In this document: positions 1 to 7,780 of the stretch, in pieces
How the letters are laid out: every line of letters starts with the position of its first letter
Numbering within the stretch: the first letter of the stretch is position 1
Assembly: GCA_964575845.1 (NCBI GenBank)
Contig: CAZNSX010000003.1
Span: 310,001-374,000, forward strand
Length of the DNA stretch: 64,000 bases
From: CAZNSX01 sp964575845
GTDB taxonomy: Bacteria > UBA8248 > CAZNSX01
Reading direction: 5' to 3'
Notes under the pieces: generated by a model
The model's database searches: none
Told to the model about the DNA's origin: nothing
The model's input: only the letters and a program-made list of their open reading frames with translations
Position numbers and translations under genes: made by a program

Positions 1-2
1 TG

Positions 3-515
3 GGCCAACGAGAGATGCTTCAAGGTATTTGCGAGATGGATGAATCTTATATCGGAGGCAAACCGCGTAGAGGCTCAGGTGGACCTCCACGCAAACGGGG
101 GCGCGGAACTTCGAAGATTCCAGTAGTGGGTATCGTGGAGCGGGGCGGGAAAATTAGAGCAAAGGTTTTCAGGCCCGACAAGCTGAAAGCCAAGAACCTT
201 TCCACTTTGGTAAGGAAAAGCGTTGATATCTCGAATGCTGTGGTAATTACCGATGAATATACCGGCTATATTGGACTTTCTCGCTTTATGAAACATAAAA
301 CCGTGAATCATCAAATTTGGTATGTAGATGGCGAATTTCATACGAACACGATTGACAGTTTTTGGGCGTTACTCAAGCGTGGAATTGTGGGACAATATCA
401 TAAAGTAAGCGTTAGGCACCTTCCTCGCTATATAGATGAATTCTGCTATCGACATAACAACCGAAAGCATTTAGATTTGTTTGGATTAACCATCGCCCGA
501 GGATTAGGAGTTTAA
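3..515 (+). mobile_element. IS1595-family (ISXO2-like) DDE transposase, 5' end cut by window edge
   Basis: C-terminal part of an ISXO2-like transposase. The reading frame is open from the first bases, so the real start lies outside the window; the first in-window ATG is at 15. Visible family features are the MDESYIGG segment carrying the first catalytic Asp, the TDEYTGYIGL segment with the second Asp, and a late block with HTNTIDSFWALLKRG followed by a His/Asn-rich tail (YRHNNRK). These fit the DDE/DDNK catalytic core of IS1595 elements. The DNA is visibly AT-richer than the neighbouring chromosome, consistent with horizontal acquisition. The next gene starts 2 nt after the stop, so the transposase and its apparent passengers may be co-transcribed. 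Terminal inverted repeats could not be identified because the left end is missing. Confidence 0.85.
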
Positions 516-517
516 GA

Positions 518-1396
518 ATGAGCAAAGAACAAAATATCCTTAGAGCCACCTATAATGGAGACCTTCCGATTGGCGATATGGTTCTTCGGTGCCACGTCCT
601 AGAAGATGCCCGAAGATTGCTTTCGGGGCGCTCAGTTACCAATGCCATGGGGCTGAGAGGGCGTGGCCAGGGAATGACCCGCTTTTTAACCTCCAAATCG
701 CTTAAGCCTTTTGTAAACAAGAAATTAGTCGTGGCCATCGAAAATCCTGTAATTTTTAGGGGTTCTGTAGGAAACCGCCTCACCCATGGTTATGAAGCTT
801 GGGTACTTCCAGAACTTTGCAATGTGGTAATTGACGCACACGACCAAGGATTATTGCGTCCTCACCAAAACGTAATGGCCAAACAAGCAAAAATTCTGAC
901 TCGGGCTTTTTCCACGGTCGGAATTATCGCGCTTGTTGATGAGGCCACGGGCTATCAGGAAGTTCGAGACAGATTAGCCCTTCAAGAAATTTTAGATAAA
1001 TATCTTCGGGATTTTAGGGGAATATGGGCTAAAACATTTCCCGATGAGTTTTATAAACATTTGTTTCGATTAAAAGGATGGCAATTTAGACCACTAGATG
1101 TCAAAAGACCAGGAGTTGTCGGCCATTGGACAAACGATGTTGTATATGCTCGTCTAGCCCCAGGCATATTAAAAGAACTTAGAAAGAGAAATCCTACGAT
1201 AAAGCCAGGTCGAAGAAGAGGTCGCCACCATCAATGGTTTACCGAAGATATTGGTCATCCACACCTTAGAGAGCATATCTCAAATGTAATATTTTTAATG
1301 GAGGCTTCTTCTGGTTGGCAGCAATTTTATCGTGGCCTCCAAAGGGCCGCGCCAAAATATGGCGATACATTAGAGCTTCCGCTCGAAGAGAATTAA
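518..1396 (+). CDS. P63C domain-containing protein (IS1595 passenger)
   Basis: A 292-residue protein recognisable as a P63C-domain protein, a family named after a phage protein and often found next to IS1595-type transposases. The N-terminal part has GRSVTNAMGLRGRGQGMTRF and the segment GYEAWVLPELCNVVIDAHDQG; the middle has FSTVGIIALVDEATGYQ; the C-terminal P63C region has FPDEFYKHLFRLKGW and a block rich in Arg/His (GRRRGRHHQWF). No catalytic activity is established for the family as far as I know. It starts 2 nt after the transposase stop and is as AT-rich as the transposase, so it looks like cargo of the same element. The basic Arg/His stretch suggests nucleic-acid contact, which is inference. 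Confidence 0.8.
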   Translation: MSKEQNILRATYNGDLPIGDMVLRCHVLEDARRLLSGRSVTNAMGLRGRGQGMTRFLTSKSLKPFVNKKLVVAIENPVIFRGSVGNRLTHGYEAWVLPELCNVVIDAHDQGLLRPHQNVMAKQAKILTRAFSTVGIIALVDEATGYQEVRDRLALQEILDKYLRDFRGIWAKTFPDEFYKHLFRLKGWQFRPLDVKRPGVVGHWTNDVVYARLAPGILKELRKRNPTIKPGRRRGRHHQWFTEDIGHPHLREHISNVIFLMEASSGWQQFYRGLQRAAPKYGDTLELPLEEN

Positions 1397-1413
1397 TCAA
1401 GAGGAGATTTAAG

Positions 1414-1659
1414 ATGGCAACGAAAAAACAGGCGGAGATTGCGTGGGAAAATGCCGGCAACATACGTGGGCGCAATCCCAATCTTTGGAGAAGGGATGAA
1501 CTAGGTAATCCCATTTATAAACCTGCCTATGGTAACGAAGGCGAACATGGGTGGGAGGTGGATCATAAGAACCCAAAGGCAAAAGGCGGCACAGATGATC
1601 CGCGCAACCTCCGAGCGCTTCAAACAAAAGCCAATCGGAGAAAGGCAGATAAGCGTTAG
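1414..1659 (+). CDS. Small HNH endonuclease-like protein
   Basis: An 81-residue protein starting at an ATG with a GAGGAG ribosome site 7 nt upstream; an upstream in-frame extension overlapping the P63C gene is unlikely to be used. The segment WEVDHKNPKAKGGTDDPRNLRAL has the HNH hallmarks: the His of DHKNP, a GG.DD spacer, then N-L-R-A-L. A conventional zinc-binding Cys pair is absent, as in many short HNH proteins. It follows the P63C gene by 17 nt and shares its low GC, so it probably belongs to the same mobile block. A nicking or restriction-like role is possible, but only the motif is visible. Confidence 0.7.
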   Translation: MATKKQAEIAWENAGNIRGRNPNLWRRDELGNPIYKPAYGNEGEHGWEVDHKNPKAKGGTDDPRNLRALQTKANRRKADKR

Positions 1660-1856
1660 CTTTCCATCATACAAAAATTGTAATGAATAGCCACACAGAG
1701 GGCGTCCTGAATATCTCTATCGGATAGGCCGTGAATGCCAATCCGAACTCCTTCTTCGCCTACTGAAATAACGATTGCTCCTTTATCACCATAATTGGCC
1801 GCAATTGAGGCGGCAGTACGCTTTAAATCAATAGGAATTATCGTTTTGGATTTCAT
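1656..1856 (-). CDS. Small hypothetical protein, possible mobile-element cargo
   Basis: A 66-residue protein read against the HNH gene, overlapping its stop by 4 nt. The sequence is coherent (IDLKRTAASIAANYGDKGAI, then VGEEGVRIGIHGLSDRDIQDAL) and would fold as a short alpha/beta domain, but I do not recognise the family. A purine-rich AAGGTAGTGG lies about 10 nt before the ATG. It lies in the same AT-rich block, which ends near 1905 where the DNA becomes GC-rich. No signal peptide or membrane segment is visible. It could be a regulator or an accessory factor of the element; this is speculation. Confidence 0.45.
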   Translation of the reverse strand: MKSKTIIPIDLKRTAASIAANYGDKGAIVISVGEEGVRIGIHGLSDRDIQDALCVAIHYNFCMMES

Positions 1857-2020
1857 GTCAGTTTGACCACTACCTTAAACTAGGACATTCCGTAATTTTT
1901 TGCAAGCCGGTGGCCCCACGCGCCCTCGACGCGGGCCAGGGAAGAGCATAAATCAGGCCGAGCTACCGGTATTTTGATCTTTGCGGTTGAGTGTGAATTT
2001 GGCTCGGGGGATTCCAAAAG

Positions 2021-2347
2021 ATGCCCATCTATGAGTTTGAGTGCAGGAAATGCGGCGAGAGGTTCGAGGTAGTACTAAAGGCGGGAGAAAAGGTAGGGAA
2101 GCTTTCCTGTCTGGCCTGCGGGGCGGGCAAACCTCAAAAGCTCCTCTCCCCTTTCAGCTCAAGCAGGGGTGCTAGTTCCTCTTGCGCCCCGGGCTCCGGC
2201 TCTCCCACCCTCGGCCCTCCCCAGGGGATAGTCTGTCCCCAAAAAGTCCTGAGTACCGCGTGGAGCGCCCTTGCCCTCTCCCCTTCAGTGCTAGAGTGCG
2301 CCCGCGGGGGCCTTCCCCGCCAGCAAGGCGCCCACTTTCATCCGTGA
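2021..2347 (+). CDS. FmdB-family zinc-ribbon protein
   Basis: The first 55 residues are a typical FmdB/CxxC zinc-ribbon regulatory protein: MPIYEFECRKCGERFEV, then a second CxxC knuckle (LSCLACG). The two CxxC pairs should bind one zinc. Members were first linked to formamidase/amidase gene regulation, but most have no proven role. FmdB proteins usually end soon after a Ser/Cys/Gly-rich tail such as SSSCAPGSG. Here the frame runs another 45 or so residues of low-complexity sequence, and the last 57 nt overlap the convergent acyl-CoA dehydrogenase gene. The extended tail may come from loss of the native stop or a frameshift; the zinc-ribbon part is secure. Confidence 0.75.
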   Translation: MPIYEFECRKCGERFEVVLKAGEKVGKLSCLACGAGKPQKLLSPFSSSRGASSSCAPGSGSPTLGPPQGIVCPQKVLSTAWSALALSPSVLECARGGLPRQQGAHFHP

Positions 2348-3502
2348 GACATCCTGAAGCCCATCGATGTGCCAGCACATGAGGGCGTTCCGGGTGTGGC
2401 GCTCGATGGGGTTGTCCCTCATGTAGCCCGCACCGCCGTAAACCTGCATGGCGCTTGTGCACACCTGGGGTGCAACTTCCGAGGAGAAGAGGTTGGCCAT
2501 GAGGCCGATCTTGGGGTCGTAAGGGTCCATGTTGTCCGCGCACCAGGCCGCACGCCAGACGAGGGAGCGGGCGGCCTCGATGCTGGCGGCCATATCCGCG
2601 AAGCGCATCTTCACAGGGTCATGTTCGATGATGGGGACTCCGCATTGGATGCGGTTCTTGGCGTACTCCATGGTGTCCTCGAAGGCCGCCCGGGCGATCC
2701 CGATGGAGAAGACCGCTGTCGTCGGTGAGTGCTTGCTGAAGGTACGGGCCATGAAGGGAAGGCCGTCATTCACCTCGCTCACCCGGTAGAGGTCGGGAAT
2801 GCGGCAGTTTTCGTAGACCAGCTCCGCGTTCATCAAGAGCCGGGCGCCCATCTTGTCATGGACGCGGCCGATGGAGAAGCCCGGCTGGTCGCTCGGCACC
2901 ATGAACATGGTGCACCCCTCGTTAACAGGGGCCGTCCTGTTTGTGCGCGCGACTACGTAGGATAGTTTCGCGAACGCGGCGCAGGCGATGAAGTGTTTCG
3001 TTCCGTTGAGCACCCACCCGTCTCCGTCACGGGTGGCCGAGAGCTTGAGACCCCCCTTCGGGTCTGAGTAAGGCAGGATGTTATCGGTGCCGTAGTCGGG
3101 CTCAGTGAGGCCTATGCCCATGACAAAGGTATGATCCTCAAGGAAGGGTGGGATGAACTTCTGCTGCTGTTCGGGGGTCGAGAAGTGGAAGAGTAGCTTC
3201 ACGATCTTCCATACCTGGTGGAGGACGGCGGCAAAGCCCGGCTCTCCCACCATCAGCTCTTCGAGGATGACCACGTGGCCGAAGATCCCCTGTCCGGCGC
3301 CGCCGTATTTTTCAGGGACAGTGATAGACCTGAGGCCAAGCTCAGAGGCCTTGACGAGGGTCTTCATGGGGAAGCAGCCGGCCGGGTCGGAAGCAGCCTT
3401 CCGGTCCCACTCCGCCGCATACGGCTTAAGCTCCCTCTCGGAGAAATCCTTGGCCAATCTCTGCAGAGCTATAAGTTCCTCTGGAAGGGTGTAGTCAGCC
3501 AT
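2291..3502 (-). CDS. Acyl-CoA dehydrogenase family protein
   Basis: A 403-residue FAD-dependent acyl-CoA dehydrogenase of normal length. Order: N-terminal helical domain (residues 1-125), beta domain with GIGLTEPDYGTD and WVLNGTKHFIA contacting FAD and substrate, then the C-terminal helical domain with AYAKNRIQCG-like and VYGGAGYMRDNPIERH segments. At the position of the medium-chain catalytic Glu (usual IYEGT) the protein reads HIDGL, so Asp replaces Glu, and the alternative isovaleryl-type position holds His. The substrate could therefore be unusual. It is transcribed with the creatininase-family gene 117 nt upstream. A strong GGAGGAAG ribosome site precedes the ATG. Confidence 0.88.
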   Translation of the reverse strand: MADYTLPEELIALQRLAKDFSERELKPYAAEWDRKAASDPAGCFPMKTLVKASELGLRSITVPEKYGGAGQGIFGHVVILEELMVGEPGFAAVLHQVWKIVKLLFHFSTPEQQQKFIPPFLEDHTFVMGIGLTEPDYGTDNILPYSDPKGGLKLSATRDGDGWVLNGTKHFIACAAFAKLSYVVARTNRTAPVNEGCTMFMVPSDQPGFSIGRVHDKMGARLLMNAELVYENCRIPDLYRVSEVNDGLPFMARTFSKHSPTTAVFSIGIARAAFEDTMEYAKNRIQCGVPIIEHDPVKMRFADMAASIEAARSLVWRAAWCADNMDPYDPKIGLMANLFSSEVAPQVCTSAMQVYGGAGYMRDNPIERHTRNALMCWHIDGLQDVSRMKVGALLAGKAPAGAL

Positions 3503-3619
3503 CTTCCTCCTCCCCTCTTACGTCTGCCCTTTGTCTAGCTGGCCTCAGTGAGCCCTGGCCCGTTGCAAAAACCCTTTCCGGTCCTTACCTCCAGCCCATT
3601 CAGGCGGAGCTTCTCCCCA

Positions 3620-4384
3620 CTACATGGGGTCGAGCTTGCCGGTGGAAAACTCGCGCACGAACTCCGAGACCTTCTTAACGATAACCTCCAGATAGGCCCG
3701 CCCCTTCTCGGCTGTGGCGAGATGGGGACTCCCCCATATTCCGGGCCCCTCCGCAGGTTTGGCCCAGCGTGTGGAGATCATGGCGCCGCCTTTGAAAGCA
3801 ACGATCAGCCGGCCGGCGTACCGGTCGCCCAAGTCCTTGACCTTGTCGAACTTCACCAGGTCGGAGCGGAGGGCCATCATCAGAGAAGTCTCGAACTCAT
3901 TGGCGTGGGTTCCGTCCCTGAAGTTGGGACCCATCTCGTTCAGTTCACTGGCGGCCATGCTAAAGTAGGTGGCCACCGCAAAGCTGATCCCCATGTCGCT
4001 GTGACGGTCGGCCATGAGAAAGCCCAGGGTTTGGAGCATGGGGATATTGCCGTTATGGCCGTTGAGCACAAATATCTTCTTGAAGCCGACCCTCACCAGA
4101 CTTCCGCAAAGCTCCTCCACCGCCTTCTGGAAGGTCTCGGCGCTAAGGCTCATAGTTCCCGGGAAATCCCGCCACGGCTCTGAGTAGCCGAAGTTGAGGG
4201 GAGGCGCCACCAGGGCTCCGGTCTCATCTCCCACCCTTTTGGCCACCTCATAAGCTCCGGTTATGTCCATCTGCAGGGGTAGCGCCGGCCCGTGCTGTTC
4301 GGTGGAGCCTGTGGGTAGAATTACCACCTGTGTAGGGCTGATAAGGTCCTTCACTTCCGGCCAGGTAAGCTCGTTCAGCAGCAT
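3620..4384 (-). CDS. Creatininase-family amidohydrolase
   Basis: A 254-residue member of the creatininase/FAPy-deformylase-like family, cytoplasmic metal-dependent amidohydrolases. Metal-binding signatures are present: GSTEQHGP near residue 27 (Glu and His), MDITGA (Asp), LNGHNGN (His) and THANEFETSL (Glu). Length is typical. AAGGAG precedes the ATG. It lies upstream of the acyl-CoA dehydrogenase on the same strand with a 117-nt gap and faces away from the sugar-type ABC operon across a long intergenic region. Family members hydrolyse creatinine or cyclic and formamide-type amides in cofactor pathways; the substrate cannot be read from this sequence. Confidence 0.85.
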   Translation of the reverse strand: MLLNELTWPEVKDLISPTQVVILPTGSTEQHGPALPLQMDITGAYEVAKRVGDETGALVAPPLNFGYSEPWRDFPGTMSLSAETFQKAVEELCGSLVRVGFKKIFVLNGHNGNIPMLQTLGFLMADRHSDMGISFAVATYFSMAASELNEMGPNFRDGTHANEFETSLMMALRSDLVKFDKVKDLGDRYAGRLIVAFKGGAMISTRWAKPAEGPGIWGSPHLATAEKGRAYLEVIVKKVSEFVREFSTGKLDPM

Positions 4385-4717
4385 GGCTAACTCCTTAACG
4401 GTATTGAGAGCACACCTTAAACCCCATTATCTCAAGAGCTAAATCGCAGGTGGCTAGGAGAGATCCCAAGTTCATGGCCCAGCCACGAACCACCAACTGT
4501 CAGCAGAGCAAATAAAAGCCCTCATGCACCCGGCTGCGCTCGCCTCGGTGCCTCTTGGGGTAGCTCGGGGGCCTTCGAAAGCTCGGAGGAGACTCGAAGA
4601 AAAGAAGCCCCCTCACAACGGAAACTCGAAAGGATAGATTGGGAGCTACCCAAGCAAATCTAGGTGAAGAGTTTTTCCCGCGGGCTCCGAAACCCTCCTA
4701 TATCAGAGCGGGCACCA

Positions 4718-4733
4718 GATTGCAATTGCAATC
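4718..4733. promoter_or_regulatory. 16-bp perfect palindrome, candidate operator
   Basis: GATTGCAATTGCAATC reads the same on both strands, and with one extra base it extends outward to CCA...TGG. Such symmetry is typical of sites for dimeric regulators (LacI, GntR or similar). A second palindrome with the same ATTGC/GCAAT arms lies 122 bp downstream. The regulator is unknown and no regulator gene lies next to it. Confidence 0.45.
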
Positions 4734-4839
4734 CTGGATAAATCTTTCGCTCATGCCCTTTGAACGCTCTCGTTCGCCGAACAAGAAAGTGATCATAAGA
4801 GAACGCTCCGTGCAGGAATAAGCCCTATGTTTTCAATAT

Positions 4840-4862
4840 ATTGCTAGCAATTGCGGTATAAA
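4840..4862 (+). promoter_or_regulatory. ATTGCTAGCAAT palindrome overlapping a -10-like box
   Basis: ATTGCTAGCAAT (4840-4851) is a perfect 12-bp palindrome with the same half-sites as the palindrome at 4718. Six bases further is TATAAA (4857-4862), a good -10 box, although no good -35 is spaced correctly. A repressor bound here would block RNA polymerase. The arrangement would suit control of the downstream ABC operon. Confidence 0.35.
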
Positions 4863-4914
4863 ATCAAACTTGTGGGTTCAATAAAGAGCCCTTAAGAATT
4901 TTTTTGGAAGGGTC

Positions 4915-4943
4915 TTGACACGCTCGGGAAATAAAGATAAAAA
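4915..4943 (+). promoter_or_regulatory. Candidate sigma-70 promoter
   Basis: A perfect TTGACA (4915-4920) is followed after 17 nt by TAAAAA (4938-4943), a 4/6 match to the -10 consensus. It points to the ABC transporter operon, with an implied leader of about 440 nt. The spacing is ideal and the -10 box weak. Confidence 0.35.
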
Positions 4944-5386
4944 TTTACCAAAGCTCACACCATCTTGATTCTCTCCCAAATTCTATTGAGCGCATCGGTT
5001 TAGCTGCGAGCTACTGGCGCCCTAGTCGGCCACGGGGGGTGGGGCCCATAAGATCGTCTGCATCTCTTCGGAGCGATTTTTTTGCCTTTGGCAAGGAAAG
5101 AGGGGGAGTTTTTTGGTCCATACGGAAGGGGGGTGAGCGGAGAGAGGAGCGATAAGCTAGCAGGGGTTTAAGAATTGGGATGGGGGTAAGTTTCAACCCG
5201 TCTGATGCGATATGCTGAGGATTAGGTGTTTTTCCAAGGCGCACTCCCCGGGTTATCTGAACAACGGGCTGTGGTGATAAGATTCAGCAGTTTCCCTTCT
5301 GGCTGATGGATGCCGCCCTCCTTGGAGCGGTCGGAGAGTTCCATTGGTCAGAGGGGGGAGCCCATTCTTCTTAAAGGAGGAGGCCG

Positions 5387-6748
5387 ATGGAAAAGGGAAG
5401 AGACGGCGGACTTAGTCGCAGGAGGTTCCTCAAGGGCCTGGGCGCTGCCGGCTTGGCGACGGCGGCCATGCCGGGCGTCACGGCGCTCAGCGGCTGGGGC
5501 AAGGCCCACGCGAAACCCAAGAATCTCTACTTCTACAGCTGGACCTATGGCATCCCCTATGTCAAGCAGCGCATCAAAGAGTACGAGAGCCGGTATGGCA
5601 TTCCAATCGTTTATGGCAACACCCCGGGGGCCCAGTATCACGAGACCATGAACGTCAAGTTCGCGGGGGGTACTCCACTTGACGTGGTCTATGTTATTGA
5701 CACCCATCTCGTTGAGTGGGTGGATGCCGGCTGGCTGGCTCCCATAGACGAGTTCCCGCGGGTGAAGGAATATTCGAGCGAGCTCATCGGTCCCAGCCTG
5801 GAGGCCATGACAGTGAAAGGCAAGCTGTATGGCCTGGTCTACTACGTCGGCCACATGATGTTCTTGTACAACATCGAGATGCTCGAGAAGGCGGGCATCG
5901 GCGCGCCTCCCAAGACCTGGGACGAGTTGGTCAGCCAGGGCAAGCAGCTCAAGGAGAAGGGTATCACGGACAGTCCGTTCTTCTTCTCCTTCATCGCCGA
6001 CTTCTGGCAGAGCGAGCAGCTGGCGGCCCAGGTCTACTCTCGGGGCGAACGCTTTATCGACAAGAATCTCAACTCCACCGATTTCGACAAGGAGGGTTCG
6101 GCGGCCTATGAGACCCTGAAGTGGATCAAGGACGCCATCAACGTCCACAAGGTCGTGCCGCGGGCCGTCATCGAAACGGGTGAAAATGAGGCCCTGCAGT
6201 CCTTCCGGGCTGGCAAGCATGCCTTCCTCATCGGCCCCAGCTACCGCATGTGGCATGCAAACGACCCCAAGGCCTCGCAGGTCGCGGGCAAGGTCAAGCC
6301 AGCCCTCATGCCCGTGGGAAGGGGCAGCAAGCCGTACACCTGCGGCTGGACCCGCATGTACAGCATGACCTCGCAGGCTTACAAGGATAAGGACCGCCGG
6401 GATTACGCCTGGAAGCTGATCGACCTCCTCGGCGGGAAGAACGAGCAGGGGGTCTACGAGACGGCGAAACACTGGTTCATGGAGGGTGGTCTCGGCTTTG
6501 GCATGGCCCCGCTCTTCGATGACCCTGACGTGATCGGCAAGATCAAGCAGCACTCCGACCCTCAGCTCCTCAAGACCCAACAGGCGCTGACGGTGCCGCG
6601 AAACGAGTCAAAGGCCACCTGGGTTGAGGAGTGGGATGATTACTCCCGCCCGCGGTTCATCAAGGCGGTCCTGGGCGAGGACGACATCTTGGACGTGCTG
6701 AAGGCCTCCCGAAAGAAGTGGGATGATCTGAAGGAGGAGTACGGCTAG
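5387..6748 (+). CDS. ABC transporter substrate-binding protein, CUT1 type, Tat-exported
   Basis: A 453-residue family-1 extracellular solute-binding protein. The N-terminus has a twin-arginine motif (SRRRFLKG, residues 10-17), a hydrophobic Ala/Gly stretch and a likely cleavage site after AHA at residue 42, so export through Tat is expected. The mature part has the usual family-1 pattern, with GTPLDVVYVIDTHLVEWVDAGWLAPID early and IGPSYRMW in the ligand-cleft region. AAAGGAGG sits 6 nt before the ATG. It is the first gene of a complete importer with two permeases and an ATPase downstream. Family members bind sugars, oligosaccharides, glycerol-phosphate or polyols; the ligand is not evident. 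Confidence 0.9.
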   Translation: MEKGRDGGLSRRRFLKGLGAAGLATAAMPGVTALSGWGKAHAKPKNLYFYSWTYGIPYVKQRIKEYESRYGIPIVYGNTPGAQYHETMNVKFAGGTPLDVVYVIDTHLVEWVDAGWLAPIDEFPRVKEYSSELIGPSLEAMTVKGKLYGLVYYVGHMMFLYNIEMLEKAGIGAPPKTWDELVSQGKQLKEKGITDSPFFFSFIADFWQSEQLAAQVYSRGERFIDKNLNSTDFDKEGSAAYETLKWIKDAINVHKVVPRAVIETGENEALQSFRAGKHAFLIGPSYRMWHANDPKASQVAGKVKPALMPVGRGSKPYTCGWTRMYSMTSQAYKDKDRRDYAWKLIDLLGGKNEQGVYETAKHWFMEGGLGFGMAPLFDDPDVIGKIKQHSDPQLLKTQQALTVPRNESKATWVEEWDDYSRPRFIKAVLGEDDILDVLKASRKKWDDLKEEYG

Positions 6749-6763
6749 AGATCCGGGTGCATA

Positions 6764-6787
6764 GGGGGCGGCCCGGAGGCTGCCCCC
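6764..6787 (+). terminator. Intercistronic GC-rich hairpin
   Basis: GGGGGCGGC (6764-6772) pairs with GCTGCCCCC (6779-6787) across a 6-nt loop, giving a 9-bp stem just after the binding-protein stop. Only a short CTTTTA follows, so it is not a full intrinsic terminator. Such hairpins after binding-protein genes often stabilise the upstream mRNA or partly terminate it, raising binding-protein levels over permeases. Confidence 0.6.
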
Positions 6788-6836
6788 TGCGGCCCTTTTA
6801 GAGTTATCGCCTATTCTATAGAAGGGGAAGGTCCTC

Positions 6837-7769
6837 ATGGCGGCCGGCTGGCAGGAGGACGAGGGGGGCATCCGTGGGTGGTTCCGCAGGTTCGCCTACC
6901 GCGATTCGGGCGCGGCACCCTTTTACCTGGCTCCGGCTCTCATCTTCATGCTGGCGCTCAATGCCTATCCCATCTTCTATTCCCTCTACCTCAGTTTTCT
7001 CAGGTACAATCTCAAGCGGCCCCACCGCACGCCCTTCATCGGGCTCAAAAACTACCTGAAATTCCTTGAAAGCGACTACTTCTGGACTTCTATCCTTAAC
7101 ACCGCCTTTTTCGTAGTCATCTGCGTGGCCCTGGTGGCGGTCATCGGACTTATTTACGCCCTGGTGCTCAACGCCGAATTTCGGGGGAATAAATGGGTCC
7201 TTGGCATCATCATAATCCCCTGGGCCATCCCCTACGTTGCCAACGGCCTCATGTGGAAGTGGATCTTCAACTCGGAGTACGGTGCCCTCAACGGGTTTCT
7301 CGTGACGGTGGGCCTGTTCGAGAAGTATCAACCATTCCTCTCTCACTCCGGTCGTGCGCTTGGGGTGCTCATCGTGACCTACGTCTGGAAGGAGGTGCCG
7401 CTCGCCGCCGTGCTCTTCCTGACGGCGATGAAGGCCATCCCCGAGGAGCTCTACCGGGCCGCCAGGGTTGATGGGGCCGACTCGATTAAGCGCTTCTTCC
7501 ACGTCACCCTGCCGGGTCTCAGGGTCGCGCTCTTGCTCGTGCTCGTCTACGAGACCATCTTCTCGGTGCGGACCTTCGACCTCGTTTACGTGTTGACCCA
7601 AGGCGGTCCGGGCGATGCCACCTCGCTGGTGTCATGGTTCACCTACACCGAGACCTTCCGTAACCTCAAGATGGGCTACGGTGCGGCTATCTCCTACGTC
7701 ATCGCGTTCACGACTTTCGTGCTCTCTTACTGGTACATCAAGTTCCTGTATAAGCCGACGGAGGTATAG
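6837..7769 (+). CDS. ABC transporter permease, MalF/UgpA type
   Basis: A 310-residue inner-membrane permease of the CUT1 family with about six membrane segments. The first follows a short cytoplasmic N-terminus (LAPALIFMLALNAYPIFYSL). The EAA loop that docks the ATPase is clear (EELYRAARVDGADSIKRFFHVTLP, around residues 202-225). The late VLTQGGPGDAT motif, typical of MalF/UgpA-like proteins, is present. It follows the binding protein after an 88-nt gap containing a hairpin, and the second permease starts 11 nt after its stop. It should form the translocation channel with that partner. Confidence 0.9.
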   Translation: MAAGWQEDEGGIRGWFRRFAYRDSGAAPFYLAPALIFMLALNAYPIFYSLYLSFLRYNLKRPHRTPFIGLKNYLKFLESDYFWTSILNTAFFVVICVALVAVIGLIYALVLNAEFRGNKWVLGIIIIPWAIPYVANGLMWKWIFNSEYGALNGFLVTVGLFEKYQPFLSHSGRALGVLIVTYVWKEVPLAAVLFLTAMKAIPEELYRAARVDGADSIKRFFHVTLPGLRVALLLVLVYETIFSVRTFDLVYVLTQGGPGDATSLVSWFTYTETFRNLKMGYGAAISYVIAFTTFVLSYWYIKFLYKPTEV

Positions 7770-7780
7770 GGAGCCAGCCC

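Larger units (their letters stand above)
4385..5386. other. 1-kb intergenic region without a convincing gene
   Basis: No convincing coding sequence was found on either strand between the creatininase gene and the ABC operon. The short open frames inside (near 4639-4821 and 5011-5244) have no recognisable protein features. The region contains two related ATTGC/GCAAT palindromes, a TATAAA box beside the second palindrome, and a TTGACA promoter candidate, all reported separately. No match to RNase P, SRP, 6S or tmRNA core motifs was seen by eye. It is best read as a control region for the divergent genes, plus possibly degenerate sequence. Confidence 0.5.

Noticed and set aside
2200..2347. A normal C-terminal domain at the end of the FmdB protein
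   Set aside because: The tail is low-complexity, overlaps the convergent dehydrogenase gene and is not found in the family; it is more likely read-through into non-coding sequence.
5071..5101. Intrinsic terminator at the TTGCC/GGCAA hairpin
   Set aside because: The T-run lies on the wrong side of the stem for the plus strand and no T-run follows on the minus strand.
4385..5386. Structural RNA gene (RNase P, SRP, 6S, tmRNA) in the long gap
   Set aside because: None of the conserved core motifs of these RNAs was seen.
5348..6580. 410-codon open frame on the minus strand opposite the CUT1 binding protein
   Set aside because: It is antisense to a well-supported gene; long antisense frames are common in GC-rich coding DNA and the product shows no family features.
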